Positions 18,606 through 31,479 of a stretch of DNA of 64,000 nucleotides are shown in pieces. A model generated the notes under the pieces. The model made no database searches. It was not told the origin of the DNA and worked only from the letters and a program-made list of their open reading frames with translations. Each line of letters begins with the position of its first letter. Position 1 is the first letter of the stretch. The translations under genes and the position numbers were made by a program. Origin of the DNA: Diplosphaera chodatii (lineage: Eukaryota; Chlorophyta; Trebouxiophyceae; Prasiolales; Stichococcaceae); NCBI GenBank assembly GCA_032358165.1, contig JAALGY010000054.1, forward strand, positions 1,302,001 to 1,366,000. Direction: 5' to 3'.

Positions 18606-21232
18606 TCAGCCCACCACATGGTGCAGCATGGGCGGCGGGGGCGCAGGTGGCGGGGGTGTAACACCGCCAGCAGCGACACGTGCTGCTTCTGCAGCAGCAG
18701 CCTGGAGCTGTTGCCGATACATAGCACGGACGAACAGTGTGTACCTGCAAGGGGGAAACACACATTAGTACCACACCAGACCATAAGCAGGGTCAAGGAC
18801 GATTGTGTTGTGCAGCAGCAGCAGAAACGCACCCGATGCCAGCAATGATGCCGCTCCACAGCGCCTGTGATGCAAACGGCGGACATGTCTCATGTACAAA
18901 CATTGAGACACGTCCATGTCACGAATGGGTGATATCACGATCTGGCATCTGCTACAATAACAATGATATGGGCATCTTCATGTACCAACCTCACTAATCT
19001 CGAGACAACATGCTTACCGTTGACAAATTCATTTCAAAGAATAGGATGCAGATGATCATGAACACCCAGGTGACCCTGCAGCAAAGCAAGACAGACAATG
19101 CATCAAGGTGCTGCAACACAACCATCACATTAAATGCTCCAAGCCGCTTAGACACCGTTGGGATATACCTGCAGCATACTGTTTTTGAGGGGCAACTTGG
19201 TATGACACAATTTGTTTGCAGGTGCATCAGGCAGGTGTACAGTCTTAGAGCAGTCCGACCACACAAATCACACAAAGCAGACATGACCGAGGGCATCACC
19301 TGATGCAATCAAACAGCATATCAGCATTGCCGGGCACAGCATCCAGCCCCATAGGGATGCCATTGTGCGCAGCGTAGTCCTCAATGGTAATCTCCACATC
19401 GCTGCCACTCGGCGTGGAAGCCCGTGGTGATGGCGTCGGCAGGTTGGCCACCTGCCGGTGGGCAGTGACAACATGTGCGCCAATGTCGTCCGGGTGCACA
19501 TACTACATGAGCTGAGTGTGAGTTGCAGACTGCACCGCACCCTGCTCTGCTCTGCTCTGCTGTCAGTGCGCGCAGAACTCTGATGACACAAGGCATATGC
19601 ACTAAAGACCAACCGTAGATTTGCAGATGTCGCACACAGCATCGCCCTTGACTCGGCTCCATTTGATGGCGCAGGCCCTGTGCCGCAGCGCCAGGTCCCC
19701 TCTGCACTGGCAGTCCAGGGAAATGGCCTCCCCGCTCTGCACAGCATGATTGAGTCTTATGGGTTGAGGTTAGGAGACTGAGAGCTGTCTTGGGCAGCTG
19801 TGCGGCAAACAATGCAAGCCACATACACAGAGTACGGTAGACACACAAACTTCAGCATTAGGACGCTGAAAAAGGACTTGCCATGAAATCCTCGCTGGTG
19901 AGGGGTTCCAGGCAGATGAGACACATTGGCTGCGAGCCACTGCTGCTGCGGCTGAGGCCGCGCACAGCGCTGCCGTCCATCGAGTTGCTGCTCAGGAAGC
20001 GCTTCATGCCCGCACTCGACGCTTTGGCGCTGCTGCTGCTGTTGCCAGCCGCGTCTGCTGTGTCGGTAGACGTACTGCCGCCCAAGCCCAGCAGCTGGCC
20101 CAGATTGGCAACACGCTCGCCGATTGTGAGCCCGGCAAACGTGCCGCGCCCCGGCGCCTCCCCTGAAGGTGTGCCCGGCACTGGCGCTGCCACACCAGCC
20201 TCAGCAGCCCCTACAGCCTGCTGCGGCGCTGCCACGATCTCTGTGTCATCTCTGTCATGTGCTGAAAGCTGTTCTGCGTGGCCTGTAGCGCACAGCGCAC
20301 AACGAAAGATTGCAATTGTCTCGAAACTGAGGGTGCGTGACACCGTTGAAAGCAGAGGCACCCGGCTCTTGGTGCACTGTATAACCTCACAGTGTGTAAC
20401 AGTGACTTGCAGGCGAGCTGGCATATGCACACCTCGATCGGATGGTGTCGCTGGCACTGGTGGGGCTGTGTCGCGCGCTGCAGCTGCACCATTGTCATGT
20501 CTGTCCCGCGGCACAGCTCGCCAAGAGTTGGCTGACTCGATGGGCACTCCAGCCTCAATGTCGCTTTGAACGACTGACTGGCTGCTGTTCGACGATGTGC
20601 CAGGCGACTGCTCTCGCTGAGCATGATCCCGTGAGAACCACCGCCTGCTCAGTCGCAGCGCTACCCAGTTTCACAACATGTCGGCATGCACAGAAAGCGT
20701 GCAGGCGACTGACGTGGTCCCGCCCCTGGCACAATGCACGCACCTCCATGTACGAGCCGGCTGCAAGCCACCCACCACTCGGCGCAGGAGGCTATTCTCG
20801 GAGTCTGCAGGGTACAACACAACACAGTACATCAACGTATTTCCAGGTGCACCAACCTGCCACTGCGTTGACGACTGGCGCCGCACGCGCACACGTCGTG
20901 ACGCAGCAACTGATGTGGTCTACAATGGCACCACGACCGCGCTCGAATCAACGCTGCTGCTTGGTACCTTGAGGCACAACCAGGTCATATACACCAACCG
21001 AACCATGGGCCGGACCGGGCGTCAGGCGACAGCATCATCTGTCAGGCTAGGAAAAGGGCCTGTGTCTGATGGCAGGGGCAGCGTGCCCGGCTGTGAAACA
21101 AGACCTCGGAGACGTGTCGCAGGATGTGAGAGCTTGGCAGCTCTGCTCGCATCCTGACGGGCTGCCCAACGCACCTGGCAACAGCGGCTCCGAATCGCCG
21201 GCGGTGCCCTGGCTAGTGGCTGCTAATGCCAT
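18606..21232 (-). CDS. RING-CH (MARCH-type) E3 ubiquitin ligase, membrane protein
   Basis: This is likely a membrane-bound ubiquitin ligase. The variant RING (C4HC3) is split over two exons: MCLICLEPLTSEDF near 19880-19915, and GEAISLDCQCRGDLALRH...CAIKW...CDICKSTV at 19744-19622. Next comes a linker exon (19497-19300, VVTAHRQVANLPTPSPR). Hydrophobic segments follow (VTWVFMIICILFFEM near 19040-19075 and ALWSGIIAGIGCVSAAAA near 18820-18870), then a final exon YTLFVRAMYRQQLQAAAAEA with a Pro-rich end and TGA at 18606-18608. This order matches plant RING-CH proteins with two C-terminal membrane spans. The N-terminal part (about 21232-19915) is Ser/Ala-rich and its exons are uncertain; the ATG at 21232 with SEPLLPG is a candidate start. 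Confidence 0.75.
20640..21040. other. Probable intron or intergenic stretch
   Basis: No family could be recognised on either strand. It lies between the candidate first exon and the next exon of the RING-CH gene and is probably intronic. Confidence 0.35.
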
Positions 21233-21785
21233 GGCTCCGCCGCGCTGGACAGAGCCTCTCGAGGCTAGAGGATATGCACGTGGCTGAAGCGCAGAAAACG
21301 CAGCGTCTGGCGCACCTCGACTGCTGCAGCCTGACGCGGCGACGAGCCACTTGCAAAGCCAGAGCCTGACACGAGAAGTGAGAGCCCTGTGTGAAAGTGA
21401 TGCAATCACGCGTCATGACGAGAACCTGGTAGCACTTGCTTCCGCTTTGCAGGGGAACGACTCAGCTGCAGCAACCTCGCTTGCAGGTCTGCTCGAGTGC
21501 TCGTCTGCATCAGTTTGCTGCTCTAACAGCTGTTCGTCAGTCTCTTGCACACTGGTAGCATTTGCTGCAGTGTTCGTGCATCGTGGACTATGTCCCTTCT
21601 GATGTGCTGCTCTTGCACCAGTACCCGGCATGCCGCAGCCTAAGGCAAGAACGCAAGCAGCATTCATCAGCAAATCCTATAGCAGGGACGCAGCGAGCCT
21701 ACATGCACTCAGATACAAACGCTACGCGGCATAGCGCAGCAGTGACAGCGGTCATCGCCGGCTCTGAGTGACGTTGAAGACTTCG

Positions 21786-24700
21786 ATGCAGAAGCAGCGG
21801 CGGTTTCGCGCACGGAAGGCCGCAGCAAATGATGACGACGACGGTGACGCAGGCACCCCGTCCACCCTGCAGCAGCCCGCTCGCAATCCCAGCAGGCAGC
21901 AGGGAAGCAGCAAGACGGACATCGTTAAGAAGGCTGGCCTGCTCAGCTTCGAAGATGATGAGGATGGGGCGCCCGCCGCGCCGGCGCCAGCACGCAGCGT
22001 GAGGGCGCAGCTCGTGCCACCGCTGCGAGAGGAGAGCGCATCCAATACACAGCGGTCTGCAGCAGGTCTGGACGCATGCTTCACGTTTGGCCTTTCGATG
22101 TATGCTGGGCACATTCTAGCAGCTGTGTGGACCGCTGAGACCAAGGCGCTTGCACCTCAGGCGAGTATTCCACTGAGAAGCTGGCGGAGCTGCGGCAGCA
22201 GACAAGGAGCTTGCCAGCTGCTGCACCGCAACCCAAGCCGGTCAGTGCTGGCGGCTTCACCTTGTCCGGCAGCTTCAAGGTCGCCAAGCAGCCAGCAGAA
22301 AACCGCTATACAATTGACGCCAGGGAGATGGTGCGATGATCGCCTCGACTGACCACGTTGCAGTTTTGTCACCAAAGCACTCTTCATGAGTGTTGAAGCC
22401 ATCAACCTTGCAGAGCAAGCAATGACCATGTGGCACAATAGAAGCGGGGCAAGCTGTCGGCGCAGATGAAGCGTGCTGAACCGAGGTCTGCCAAAAAGGA
22501 GGCGCCTTTGCTGCCGCCTCCGCCGCGCAATGTGCAGCGCCAGGCTCCAGCCGCACCAGCAGCGACAGTCACAACAGCAGATCCTTCCAGGGGGATGCCC
22601 GCGGAGCCACATGGCGATGACAGCAATGGCTTCAGCATCCCCACAGCAGACGCCATCAGGTGCATTGGCCGTGAGTGCACTGCAGCAGTCAGCCGTGGGA
22701 CTGCCAGCAGGTTGTGTCGATGGAGTTCACCTGGCAATCCTTCGCAGGCGGGCCAAGGAGAAGCGGGAGCGGCTGCGCTCGGCGCACCTGGCACCAGACT
22801 ACCTGCCACTCGGCGGTGCCGCCGCCCTGACCAGCAACCAGGACGCTGCGGCTCGGCTGCGTGGCGACCAGGCTGGCGGCGCGGTCTTGGCCACTGGGGC
22901 TGACTCAGACGACGAGCGGGATGCGGAGGCAGACATTCGCATGCAGTTTGTTGGCCGCAGTGGTACAAATCAGCCGGCCCGCGCCAGCGTGTTTGCAACT
23001 GGGGACACAGAGGTGGGCCAGCTGTCGACGTATGGCAGCACAACATGGAAGCTCGCCGCATGTCTTGGGACCACTGCCTGCTTGGAGCCGGGGTCAGGCT
23101 GTCAGTCGGCTCTGTGCGCCGCAGAATGGAGATGAGGATGACGAAGACGAGGATGATGCCTGGGTGCGGCAGCAGCTGCAGAAGGCTGGCGCCGCCGGCC
23201 TGGCCAGTGCACCCCAGCAGCCCGGGACTGGCGGCAGCAGCGCAAGCATGCTGGACCTGGCACGGATCCCAGGGCACGCGGCCGCTGCTGACCCGGTCGC
23301 CCAGGCGCTTGCAGCCGGGCGGAGTGTCGTGGTGTCGCTGCAGGAGGGGCTGCGCCGACTGCAGGAGAAGCAGCAGCATGTGGAGCGGCAGCAACTGCAG
23401 ACGAAAACAAGTCTGGCAGACTCGCTGCAGGTGTTTTGATGGTTACGCACGGCCACGTTTGCATCCAGATGCTACTCTACCATTTACGTAGCTGATGAAA
23501 GTTGTGTTATGCGGTCAGGCGGTCACACGGTTGGAAGGCGATGTGGCAGCAGCAGGGCAGAAGTATACCTACCTGCAGGAGATGCGCGCCTTCGTTGCAG
23601 ACATGTGTGACATGCTGCAGGTGCGGCGTTGCTCTCCACCATGCGTTTCTGTACGCGAGCTGTGACACTACGAGCTCGTAGCGTTGTTGTGCTCTCAAGG
23701 TGGCATCAACTGGTGACAGGAGCTGAGGTTGTGCGGGTGGCATCAGGAAGTGCTTGCATGTGCAACTGCAGGCAAAGTCGCCCATCATCGAGGTTCTAGA
23801 GGAACGCCTGATGAAAGCGGCTGAGGATCGCGGCACTGCAGCAGCGGCAGCGACAGATGCCAGGGACTCGGACGATCTTGAGGCAGCTCAGGTGCGTCAT
23901 CGACACGCTGCTCTGGACAAGGACGGTGTCCACACGGTGTTGTGATGGAATTGCTACTCAGGGCTTGCCTAATGCCTGTGCAGGCAGCCATTGGTGCAGC
24001 CATTGCTGTGCTCTCCGCTGGTGGTGCATTGTCTGAGGCGCAGCAAGCTGCAGAGGCGGCAGCTGTGGCATCTGATGCAGCAAGTGTGCAGAACATGCCG
24101 GAGGCGCTGGACGAGTTTGGGCGTGATCTGAATGTTGAGAAGCGGCGCCAGGTGAGCTTCACCCAAGCCCAGCACTGTTTGCAGAGGACTTTCTGATCAC
24201 ATGCTCTGCCTGACTTCTCAGTTTTTCACGGACCACAACAGCTGATCCTGCGGCTCAGGCTGAGGAGCGGCTGGCAAAGCGGAGGGCTCAGGCAGCGCAG
24301 TCAGCACAGGCAGCTGGGGACATGTCAGAGGAGGACGAGGCGGAGGTGTCCAGCTACGACAGGGAGCGTGGCCAGATTCTGGAGGTGCACTGCAAACGTG
24401 TATGGAAAGCATGCAGTGCTGTTGTTCAGGGCTGAACAGCGCCTGATACGATCAGAGCAGTGCATGCGTGGTTGGCTTGGCATGGCATGGGGCACAGCAT
24501 CGAGTTATTCTCCTCTGCAGAAACCCTCGTGCACGACTGCTTCGGCTGTCACACCGTACACTAACACCACTGAGGTGTGCATGTTGCTTCTTGCCCGTGT
24601 GTACGTTGTGCCGGTCCGCAAACAGGTGGCTGCCACGGTGTTCGCGGATGTGAGCGAAGACTACAGCACCGTCGAGGCTGTCAAGCGTCGGCTGGAGGAC

Positions 24701-26046
24701 TGGCAGACATCGTACCCAGCAGCATACCGCGACGCATACATGCCTCTGTCAGCGCCTGCCATCTTCGCACCCTTTGTGCGGCTGGACCTGCTCCACTGGG
24801 ATCTGCTGTTCGGGAGACCAACTGCTGGTGGGTCTACAGGCTGTGGTGAGGATGGTGTGCGTAAACATGCTGCATGTGCGCGTGCCCAATGCTGGCTTGG
24901 ACCATGGCTGAGAACCTTAACACTGCAGGTTTTGAGCTGCGGCCCTGGTACCAGCATCTGTACGACTTTTCAGCGCCACAAGACGGCAACTCGGGAGTTG
25001 GCGAGGACGCAGATGTCGTGCCTGTGCTTATCCGCAACATCATCGCCCCACTTGTCCTGCACCTAGCAGAGAGGGTGTGTATGCCTCCTCATAGCATGCA
25101 GACACCTGCAGCATGGTATGTGCGTCATCAGCTGGCACGTTCTGCCCACCATGTGAGTGTGCGATCTCATCCATGTCCGTGTGGGACTGTGCTCACTCGG
25201 CTCGGCTTCACCATGAGGACACGGTGCCCCACATTCTGCAGGTGTGGAGTCCAGCAAGTCGCTCACAGACCCGCAGCATGTGCGGTGTTCTTGAAAACCT
25301 CATGCAGGTCTATCTGCAGCCCGAGGACAGGAACTTGCAGGTGCCCCGAGAAGCGTTCTGGTCTGTGCAGACTTTTCGCTTGTTGCTGCGGTGCCGATTG
25401 TCCATCGATGCTCGTCGAATTGGTGTTTGGCGCATGAGTCTGTCAGACATGCTTCCACAGGAAGCGCTGCGGGTGGTGCGGCAGCGGCTGGCAGAAGCAG
25501 TCAGCAGCGTGGCTGTGCCACGGTGGCCAGGCGAGGCTTTGCTCGCATCGCCACGGGCAGCCGCTTATGTGTCCCGCCAGTTCCGACATGCCATCAAGCT
25601 GCTGGCGGCTGTCACTTCAATCGCTCCGCTGCTGCCGTCTGGTGTGGCGACACAGCTGGCAGTCGACCAGCTCTTGTTGCAGCAGGTACTGGTTCTGCTT
25701 TCCACCTGCTGCTGCAAAATGGCGCCTGTCGAGGTCAGCTGCGAAGTGTGGTCGTGCGTACCAGAGGCTGCGTCCAGCCCCATGTTTGAGGTGGGTCTGA
25801 CATGTTTGCCTGTGGTTGCAGGTGCTGCCGCTGCTGCGGTCTGCCACCAACGATGTAGGAAGGGCAGTTGGCCTTGTAGAGCAGGTCGTGGCAGCGCTGC
25901 CAGCTTCGTGGCGCGGGAAAGGTCTCCCTGAAGGAGCAGCGCCGCTGGCAACTTTCGTGGCTGACCTGCAACGGCGAGCGCAGGGGAGACCCACCGATGC
26001 AGCACTAGGCGAGCGTCTGGAGTTGTTACGGACAGCACTGTGTTGA
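21786..26046 (+). CDS. PAXBP1: GCFC-domain protein, PAXBP1/ILP1-like
   Basis: The protein belongs to the PAXBP1/GCFC family; Arabidopsis ILP1 is the plant member and acts in spliceosome disassembly and transcriptional control in the nucleus. The start ATG gives MQKQRRFRARK followed by an acidic run, the usual N-terminus, then KAGLLSFEDDEDG. Later exons show KLAELRQQTRSLP, FKVAKQPAENRYTIDAREM, the acidic EDDEDEDDAWVRQQL, coiled-coil parts (SLQEGLRRLQEKQQHVE; SPIIEVLEERLMKAAEDR), then the GCFC domain: TVEAVKRRLEDWQTSYPAAY, FAPFVRLDLLHWDLL, LRPWYQHLYDF and VIRNII-like VLIRNIIAPLVL. The last exon ends ALGERLELLRTALC. At least ten introns interrupt it. TGTAA lies about 100 bases after the stop. 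Confidence 0.88.
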
Positions 26047-26148
26047 ACCTGCGTAACCTGCTCGGGTTGCAAATCACTGCTGCTGAGGTGTCGGAGGTCT
26101 ATGGTAGTTGGCATCTGGCTGATAGCGTTTCAGCATGCTATTGTACAT

Positions 26149-26153
26149 GTAAC
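26149..26153 (+). terminator. Poly(A) signal TGTAA for the PAXBP1-like gene
   Basis: The pentamer lies 103 bases after the TGA at 26044-26046, just before the convergent TPM-RING gene ends at 26290. Confidence 0.55.
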
Positions 26154-26289
26154 CCAGTAACTTGTCTGCACTTGGGGTTGCCAAGGTGCGCACGTCCAAG
26201 CAAAAGGGTGCATCGCAGCTCAACTGCTCAAAGCCCTGGGTATTCAGCCGTATTCCGAAGATCAACAGGGTACAGCTCAGCCCCACCAT

Positions 26290-28642
26290 CTACCAGGACG
26301 ACCCACCGCCACCACCACCGAAGCTGGTGCCGCCCCCAAAGGATGTGCTAGCACCGGCAGACCCCATCTCACTGTGGGAGTGCCGGATGCTGGGGTCGTG
26401 CAGTTGCGAAAACCGTGCAGCGTCCCAGTTGATGGCATGGCCCTGCAGGCAAGCGGCAGCTCGTCACGACAGTTTTCGGTGCAAACGCTCGACATGCCAT
26501 GGAGGCAAATTGAATAGCCATTTTCTTCCTGCCATGCCTGATGGTCGAGTGGGGTGACATGGGTTGGCTGTGCAAACACTCACTGCTTGCGCTTCGCGGC
26601 TCCAGTCGTCGACGAGGCTGGGGTCCATGTAGCTGGGAAAGCGCTGCTGCATGGTGCTCAGCCGGAAAATCATGTCTGGCACGAACAAGTCGTTGTAGTG
26701 CCCAAGCCCCTGCCGCTCCTGTGCACGTGCAGCGCTCGAGTGTCAGCAGATCACAAAGGCGACTCTGGAGACATGCTGTTGCATGGCATGCACTGCAGCA
26801 ATGGAGGGCACCTGCTGAGACGGCAGCGGCGCTGCATGTGGACCATGTGCATCCTCGCCAGAGATGGGTTTCCGGCAAATAGGGCATGTTGTACCGCTGT
26901 CCACCCACCTGTTGTATGCCGGCCACTCTATGGTAACTTGCTGAGTGTGCTGCACACTGTGCACTCGTGCCGAGCAGCGATGACAAGGTGCACATGGAAG
27001 CAGATGACGACAGTCTGCACCTTGAGATGCAGGGTGTGCAGAAGCGATGGCCGCACGGCAGCGCCAATGGTGTACGCGACACGGCCTGCTCGCCAGTAGC
27101 TGCAGCCGCGCCGCGTGTGCCGCCGCCCAGCTTGTCGAGCAGCGGCACGCTGTCCGCTGCGGCGGCCTTGCCCGAGCTGGGACCAGGCTCGCCGCTGCCT
27201 GCAGCCTCGCCACCCCGGCTGGCGGCGCTGGACCCCGAGTCCAGCGTGAAGTCCTTCAGGCAGATTGGGCACGACTACAAGGTACACAGCCCAGTTCGCT
27301 AGCATCAGAGGGGTGTCATCCTGTTGAGTTGTGCATATAGGAATCAACAGCATGACCACGGCAGCGTAGCAGCGCAGTGCGCATCATGTCCAAGGCACGC
27401 ACTGTTGTCTGGTACGTGTTTGTGCGCAGCGCGCTCTGCTGTTCCCGCTTCAGCTTCTCCAGCAGCTGCTTGCACTTGCTGCGTCAAGACAACTGAACCA
27501 TGTCTCTGATCAGGGCCACATTGCTGCATCGCCTGCACTGCAGCAGGAGTGGTGTGCAGCAGTGTACGTGCTGCCCGTATGACACACCTGTACTCCTTGC
27601 GCTGCTTGCGCGCCTTCCACCAGGTGAAGCCAAAACACCCGCTGACCACTGCCAGGAAGCCCAGCAGGACAGGGTCAAACCAGCCATGGCCACCGGCGTC
27701 AAACTCTGCAGGCCAGCAAACATGTGATGTCATGTCATGACACCATGCCACCTCCCCAAGCTCGGGAGAGCGACACTGGCAGGATGGCAGGTCAGGGCGT
27801 GACGCCACCTTGCCCCGCCAGCCCGAGTCCGATGTCCACCACCGCCTGCTCCACTGCCTCATCGTATTCCGCTGCACGCAGCGGCGGCCGCATGCGCGAC
27901 AAGATCGCCTCCACTTTGCCGTTGGGCAACTGGTTGACGGCGCCCGGCCCCGTGGAGATGTACACCTGCACCGCAGCGCCGGCTGCCAGTGGGGCGGCTA
28001 TGCCCGACTGTCAAACTGCCAATGGTGCCTGCCCAGCTGCCACTTGGCACTGAATGGTGACATTACCAGTCGCACCTGCCGGTCGTGGATGGAGAGCAGC
28101 AGGAGCACGCCGTTGTTGCACTGAGCATCGCCGACGCCCCAGGCGTCGTGCAGTGACTTGGCGAACAGCTGGGCCGCCTCCGCGGGGTCCTGCCCGGGCG
28201 CGAGGGCCATGCGCTCCATCAGCGCCACAGCCACCTGTGGGTGTGCGCACCAGAGGCCGTGCTTGAAGACGCTCAATAAACGTTTCCTGCAAACCCGGCC
28301 TGTCTGCGTAGGCACGGGGCCTGCTTCAGCACTGCCAGCCAACTACGTGCGGACCTTGTACCCGGTCTTGCCCTTGTCGCCGCAGTCCATCAGGGTGTAC
28401 GGCTCCCTTCCAGCCTCAATGTCCTGGATGATGCCTTCGACCACGTTGCGGCTCTCGGTGCCGATGACGTTGTCAGGGTCACAGATGCGGGATGCGCCCG
28501 CCTTGACGTCCCTGCCGCAGGCCTTGGCATCTCTACTGGGGTCTGGAAAGCTGCCGGGCTGCCAGGCTGGGGCACATGTCACTGAGCAGCACAGGGTGAG
28601 CAACACGAGCGCAATGCCAAGGACATGCTTGTGCTGCCCCAT
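26290..28642 (-). CDS. TPM-domain transmembrane RING-finger protein
   Basis: This is a probable membrane E3 ubiquitin ligase of a plant/algal family that couples a lumenal TPM domain to a cytosolic RING. The ATG at 28642 opens a signal peptide (HVLGIALVLLTLCCSVTC). The TPM domain follows (ICDPDNVIGTES, VVEGIIQDIEAG, FAKSLHDAWGVGD, NGVLLLLSIHDRQVR, STGPGAVNQLPNGKVE). One membrane span comes next (DPVLLGFLAVVSGCFGFTWW near 27630-27690), then a basic helix (CKQLLEKLKREQQSAL). A RING is built from CPICLKDF, LALPCGHRFCTPCI and WVDSGTTCPICRKPI. The tail has LFVPDMIFRLSTMQQRFPSY and ends in a Gly/Ser-rich stretch closing GGGGSSW at a TAG, as is usual for the family. Unusually for a RING, a long acidic/Gly insert separates the first two cysteine pairs. 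Confidence 0.82.
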
Positions 28643-28734
28643 TGTCGGTCGTTGCAGGTTGTGACGATCACACCTCACACCATCTCACAGGCCTAGTGGG
28701 AGAAAGGTGTCAACAGGACACACTGACGGTGTAA

Positions 28735-28739
28735 TTACA
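28735..28739 (-). terminator. Possible poly(A) signal for the GH1 gene
   Basis: TTACA on the plus strand is TGTAA on the minus strand, about 325 bases after the glucosidase stop. The distance is long, so the assignment is tentative. Confidence 0.3.
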
Positions 28740-29062
28740 CGAGTACATTTGACGCTGCTGCAGCTGCGATGTGTCTGAAACAGACTGCTGTGCTGCACCA
28801 GCTTCAGGAGCGTAGTGCAGCTGCAGCTGACCTGGCACAGTCCTTAGTCATCCGGTTGCATGCAGCCTTGCAGCGATCGAGCGATGCAGGGAAACCATCG
28901 ATGAACACACGGTGAGGTTGGAACGCTAAGTGGACAGAGTCGTACGCCATCGCAAGTCTTGGCATTCGAATACTATATGCTACAGCAACCCCAACATAGG
29001 GCGTCAAAATTCTGTGTTGGTGTACATCCGCTACCTACAGCGTCCCAGCGTGCAGCCGTGGT

Positions 29063-31479
29063 CTACAGCACCCCGATCTGGTGTGTCTTAATAGCACTCT
29101 TGACCTTCAGGTGCTTCAGGTGCTCTGCCGCCCGTTCCTCGGGCGGCGGCACATGGCGCGGCAGCGTGTCGCCCTGCTGCCTGCGCGCCGCCCACACCTT
29201 GCGGGCAGTGCGTATCCTGCCCGGCAGCTCCTGGTACAGGTCGCCGACCACCTGCACAGCAAGCCAGCATTGTTGCCGCATGCACCAACCGCCCAGCCGT
29301 GTGATGCAGAAGCCAGCGTTTGTCCTTTGTGGCCTCAGACAGATCAGCGTGCACCTTGCTGGTGTCGTGCAGCACACGTTTGTTCTCTGGGTCGCCATGC
29401 TCCCAGCCATACAGCCCGAACTTCTTGTCCCAGCCGTACGCCCACTCGAAGTTGTCAACGAGCGTCCAAACAGTGATGCCGCGCACATCATGGCCATCTT
29501 CCACCGCGTTCACTATCTGCATGTATCAGCCGACACTCAAGGATGGGTGGCGCAGAACAAAGGTCATCAAGGCACCGTTCAGGGCGTAATGCATCCATGC
29601 GGCATCAAATGGTACCTCGTCAAAGTACAGTTTGAAGAATGCTGGCCGCTTCAGCGTGGTGTGGTCGCAGATGCCGGTCTCTGTGATGTAGATGGGCAAG
29701 CCGATGTCGGCCATGGCAGTGATGGCGGTGTACAACCCCGGCGCATACGCTGGGAACGGCATGTCGGTGGTCATGTCGCCCGGGCGGTGCGTGGGCTGCA
29801 GCGTCCAGTCGATGAGCGCTCTGCAGTGCAGCGGCATGCAAGCTCGGCAGTGCGCCTCTGACGTGCAGCACATACAACCCAAGGGCAAGTCTGCGGCCAC
29901 CCGCCAGACCTGCCATAGTAGTTCAGCCCCACGAAGTCGCAGGGCGGCCGCCCGCCAGGGTACTGCCAGGTGAAGCCCTCGGTGAAGAACTTCGGCCACA
30001 CGAAGGACCCAGTCTTGAAGAACTCGATGGTCAAGTCGTTGCCCTGAACACCACAGGACACAGGGTCTGACTTCGACAGCATCGGACATCATGCGCTGTG
30101 CGCTCTGCCGTCAATGCCACATGAGCAATGCAGCCACATGACAGCGCTCACCCACGCCTGGTTGATGACCCGCACGATGGGCGTGACCCAGGCGGCAGAA
30201 AAGGCAAGCGGATGCTTGGGCTCATACTTCATGTGGTTGTGCACGATGCCCACTTGCACCTGGTCCCCACCTGCGCTCAGTGGCAGACCCCATGCTGACA
30301 TGGTGCATGGCAGACGAATGTTACCACGACCGACGCTGCTGCGGCCGTACGATGCTCACGCACCGTCTGACGCCTTGATGGCGTCGTACGCGGCTATGTG
30401 AGCTTGGTACATGTGCAGGAACGCCTTGCCGGCTGTGCTGAAGCTGAAGTGTTTCCCTGGTGGGAAGCTACACGAGAAGACCCATAGCTCTATCAGGAAT
30501 GTACAGGAGCAGCTTGCTGGTGTAGGTGTCAGCATTGGGCAAACCCACGACTCTGCACTTGTGCATCACCTGCCATAGACGTAGCCGCAAAACACCTGCA
30601 CATTGACCTCGTTGAAGGTGGCCCACAGCTTGCTTCTGCGGCCAAAGTGCCTGCAGGCGGATGGCGTCCTTCAGTGATACACCACCCACCATGCTCATGC
30701 GTGCGGCGCGCCAATGTCGGGCTCGATCACAACAACCAGGAGGTGCACTCACTTGAAGGCGACCTTCACAAACTCGACAAAATACTGTATGTTTTCAGCT
30801 TTCTCCCAGTGACCAAGCTGGTCGAACCACAGAGGATGCACAAAGTGCATGAGCGTCACTGTAGACTGCATGCCAAGCCTGCACATGGCATTGAGCGTGA
30901 TGTACACAGGCGCGTGGTATGAACAGGATATCGCCAGCTGTTCACATACAGCTCACCACAGCATCGCATGAAGCAACAAGGTGAACCATGCACCTGTCCA
31001 TGACATCGAACATCTGGTGGTACCGCTGCACCGCGGCAACGTCCACCTCGCCACGATGGGGCATGATCCGGGACCACTCTATGGACAGGCGGAAGAGCTT
31101 GACATTGAGCTGCGCCGCTCGCTCAATGTCCGCTTCGTATAGGTTCCAGAAGTCGTTAGACGTCCCACACTTGTCGCCATGCTGCAAAGCAGCAAATGGT
31201 GGAGCATCAGGAGCATAACTCACTGATATTTTTCAGACACATCACACCTGATCAGATTCAGATGCGCACCGCGATGGTGGGCTGGAACATGTATCGTCGG
31301 CCCTCAAACGCCTCCCAGTTGGTGTCCTGGCCGCCGGCATTTTGGTACACGCTGAGCGCCACGCCGCATAAAAAGTCGCCGTCATCATTGCTGCTGCTCG
31401 TCGGTGGTGCGGCAGCTGTTCCTTGCGGCGATTGGTTCGGTATCAACTGTGCCATCTCCTCAGCGTCCCGCACCTCCAT
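29063..31479 (-). CDS. Glycoside hydrolase family 1 beta-glucosidase
   Basis: The GH1 fold hydrolyses beta-glycosides with two glutamates. The start exon (ATG 31479) gives GDFLCGVALSVYQ and TNWEAFEG, the usual GH1 opening. Then come LFRLSIEWSRIMPHRGEVD, a stretch matching the HF..P.W motif (LMHFVHPLWFDQLGHWEK), the acid/base motif TFNEVNVQVFCGYV, FVGLNYYGR, the nucleophile motif IYITETGICDH, and the closing WTLVDNFEWAYGW and FGLYGWEHGD. Both catalytic glutamates are present. The motif residues next to them differ from the common TFNEP and YITENG. The C-terminal exon is basic (RIRTARKVWAARRQQ) and ends at 29063. No convincing signal peptide was seen. At least eight introns are likely. Confidence 0.87.

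Noticed and set aside
20678..21157. A 159-codon plus-strand ORF
   Set aside because: Composition and lack of homology suggest chance; it overlaps the likely 5' part of the minus-strand RING-CH gene.
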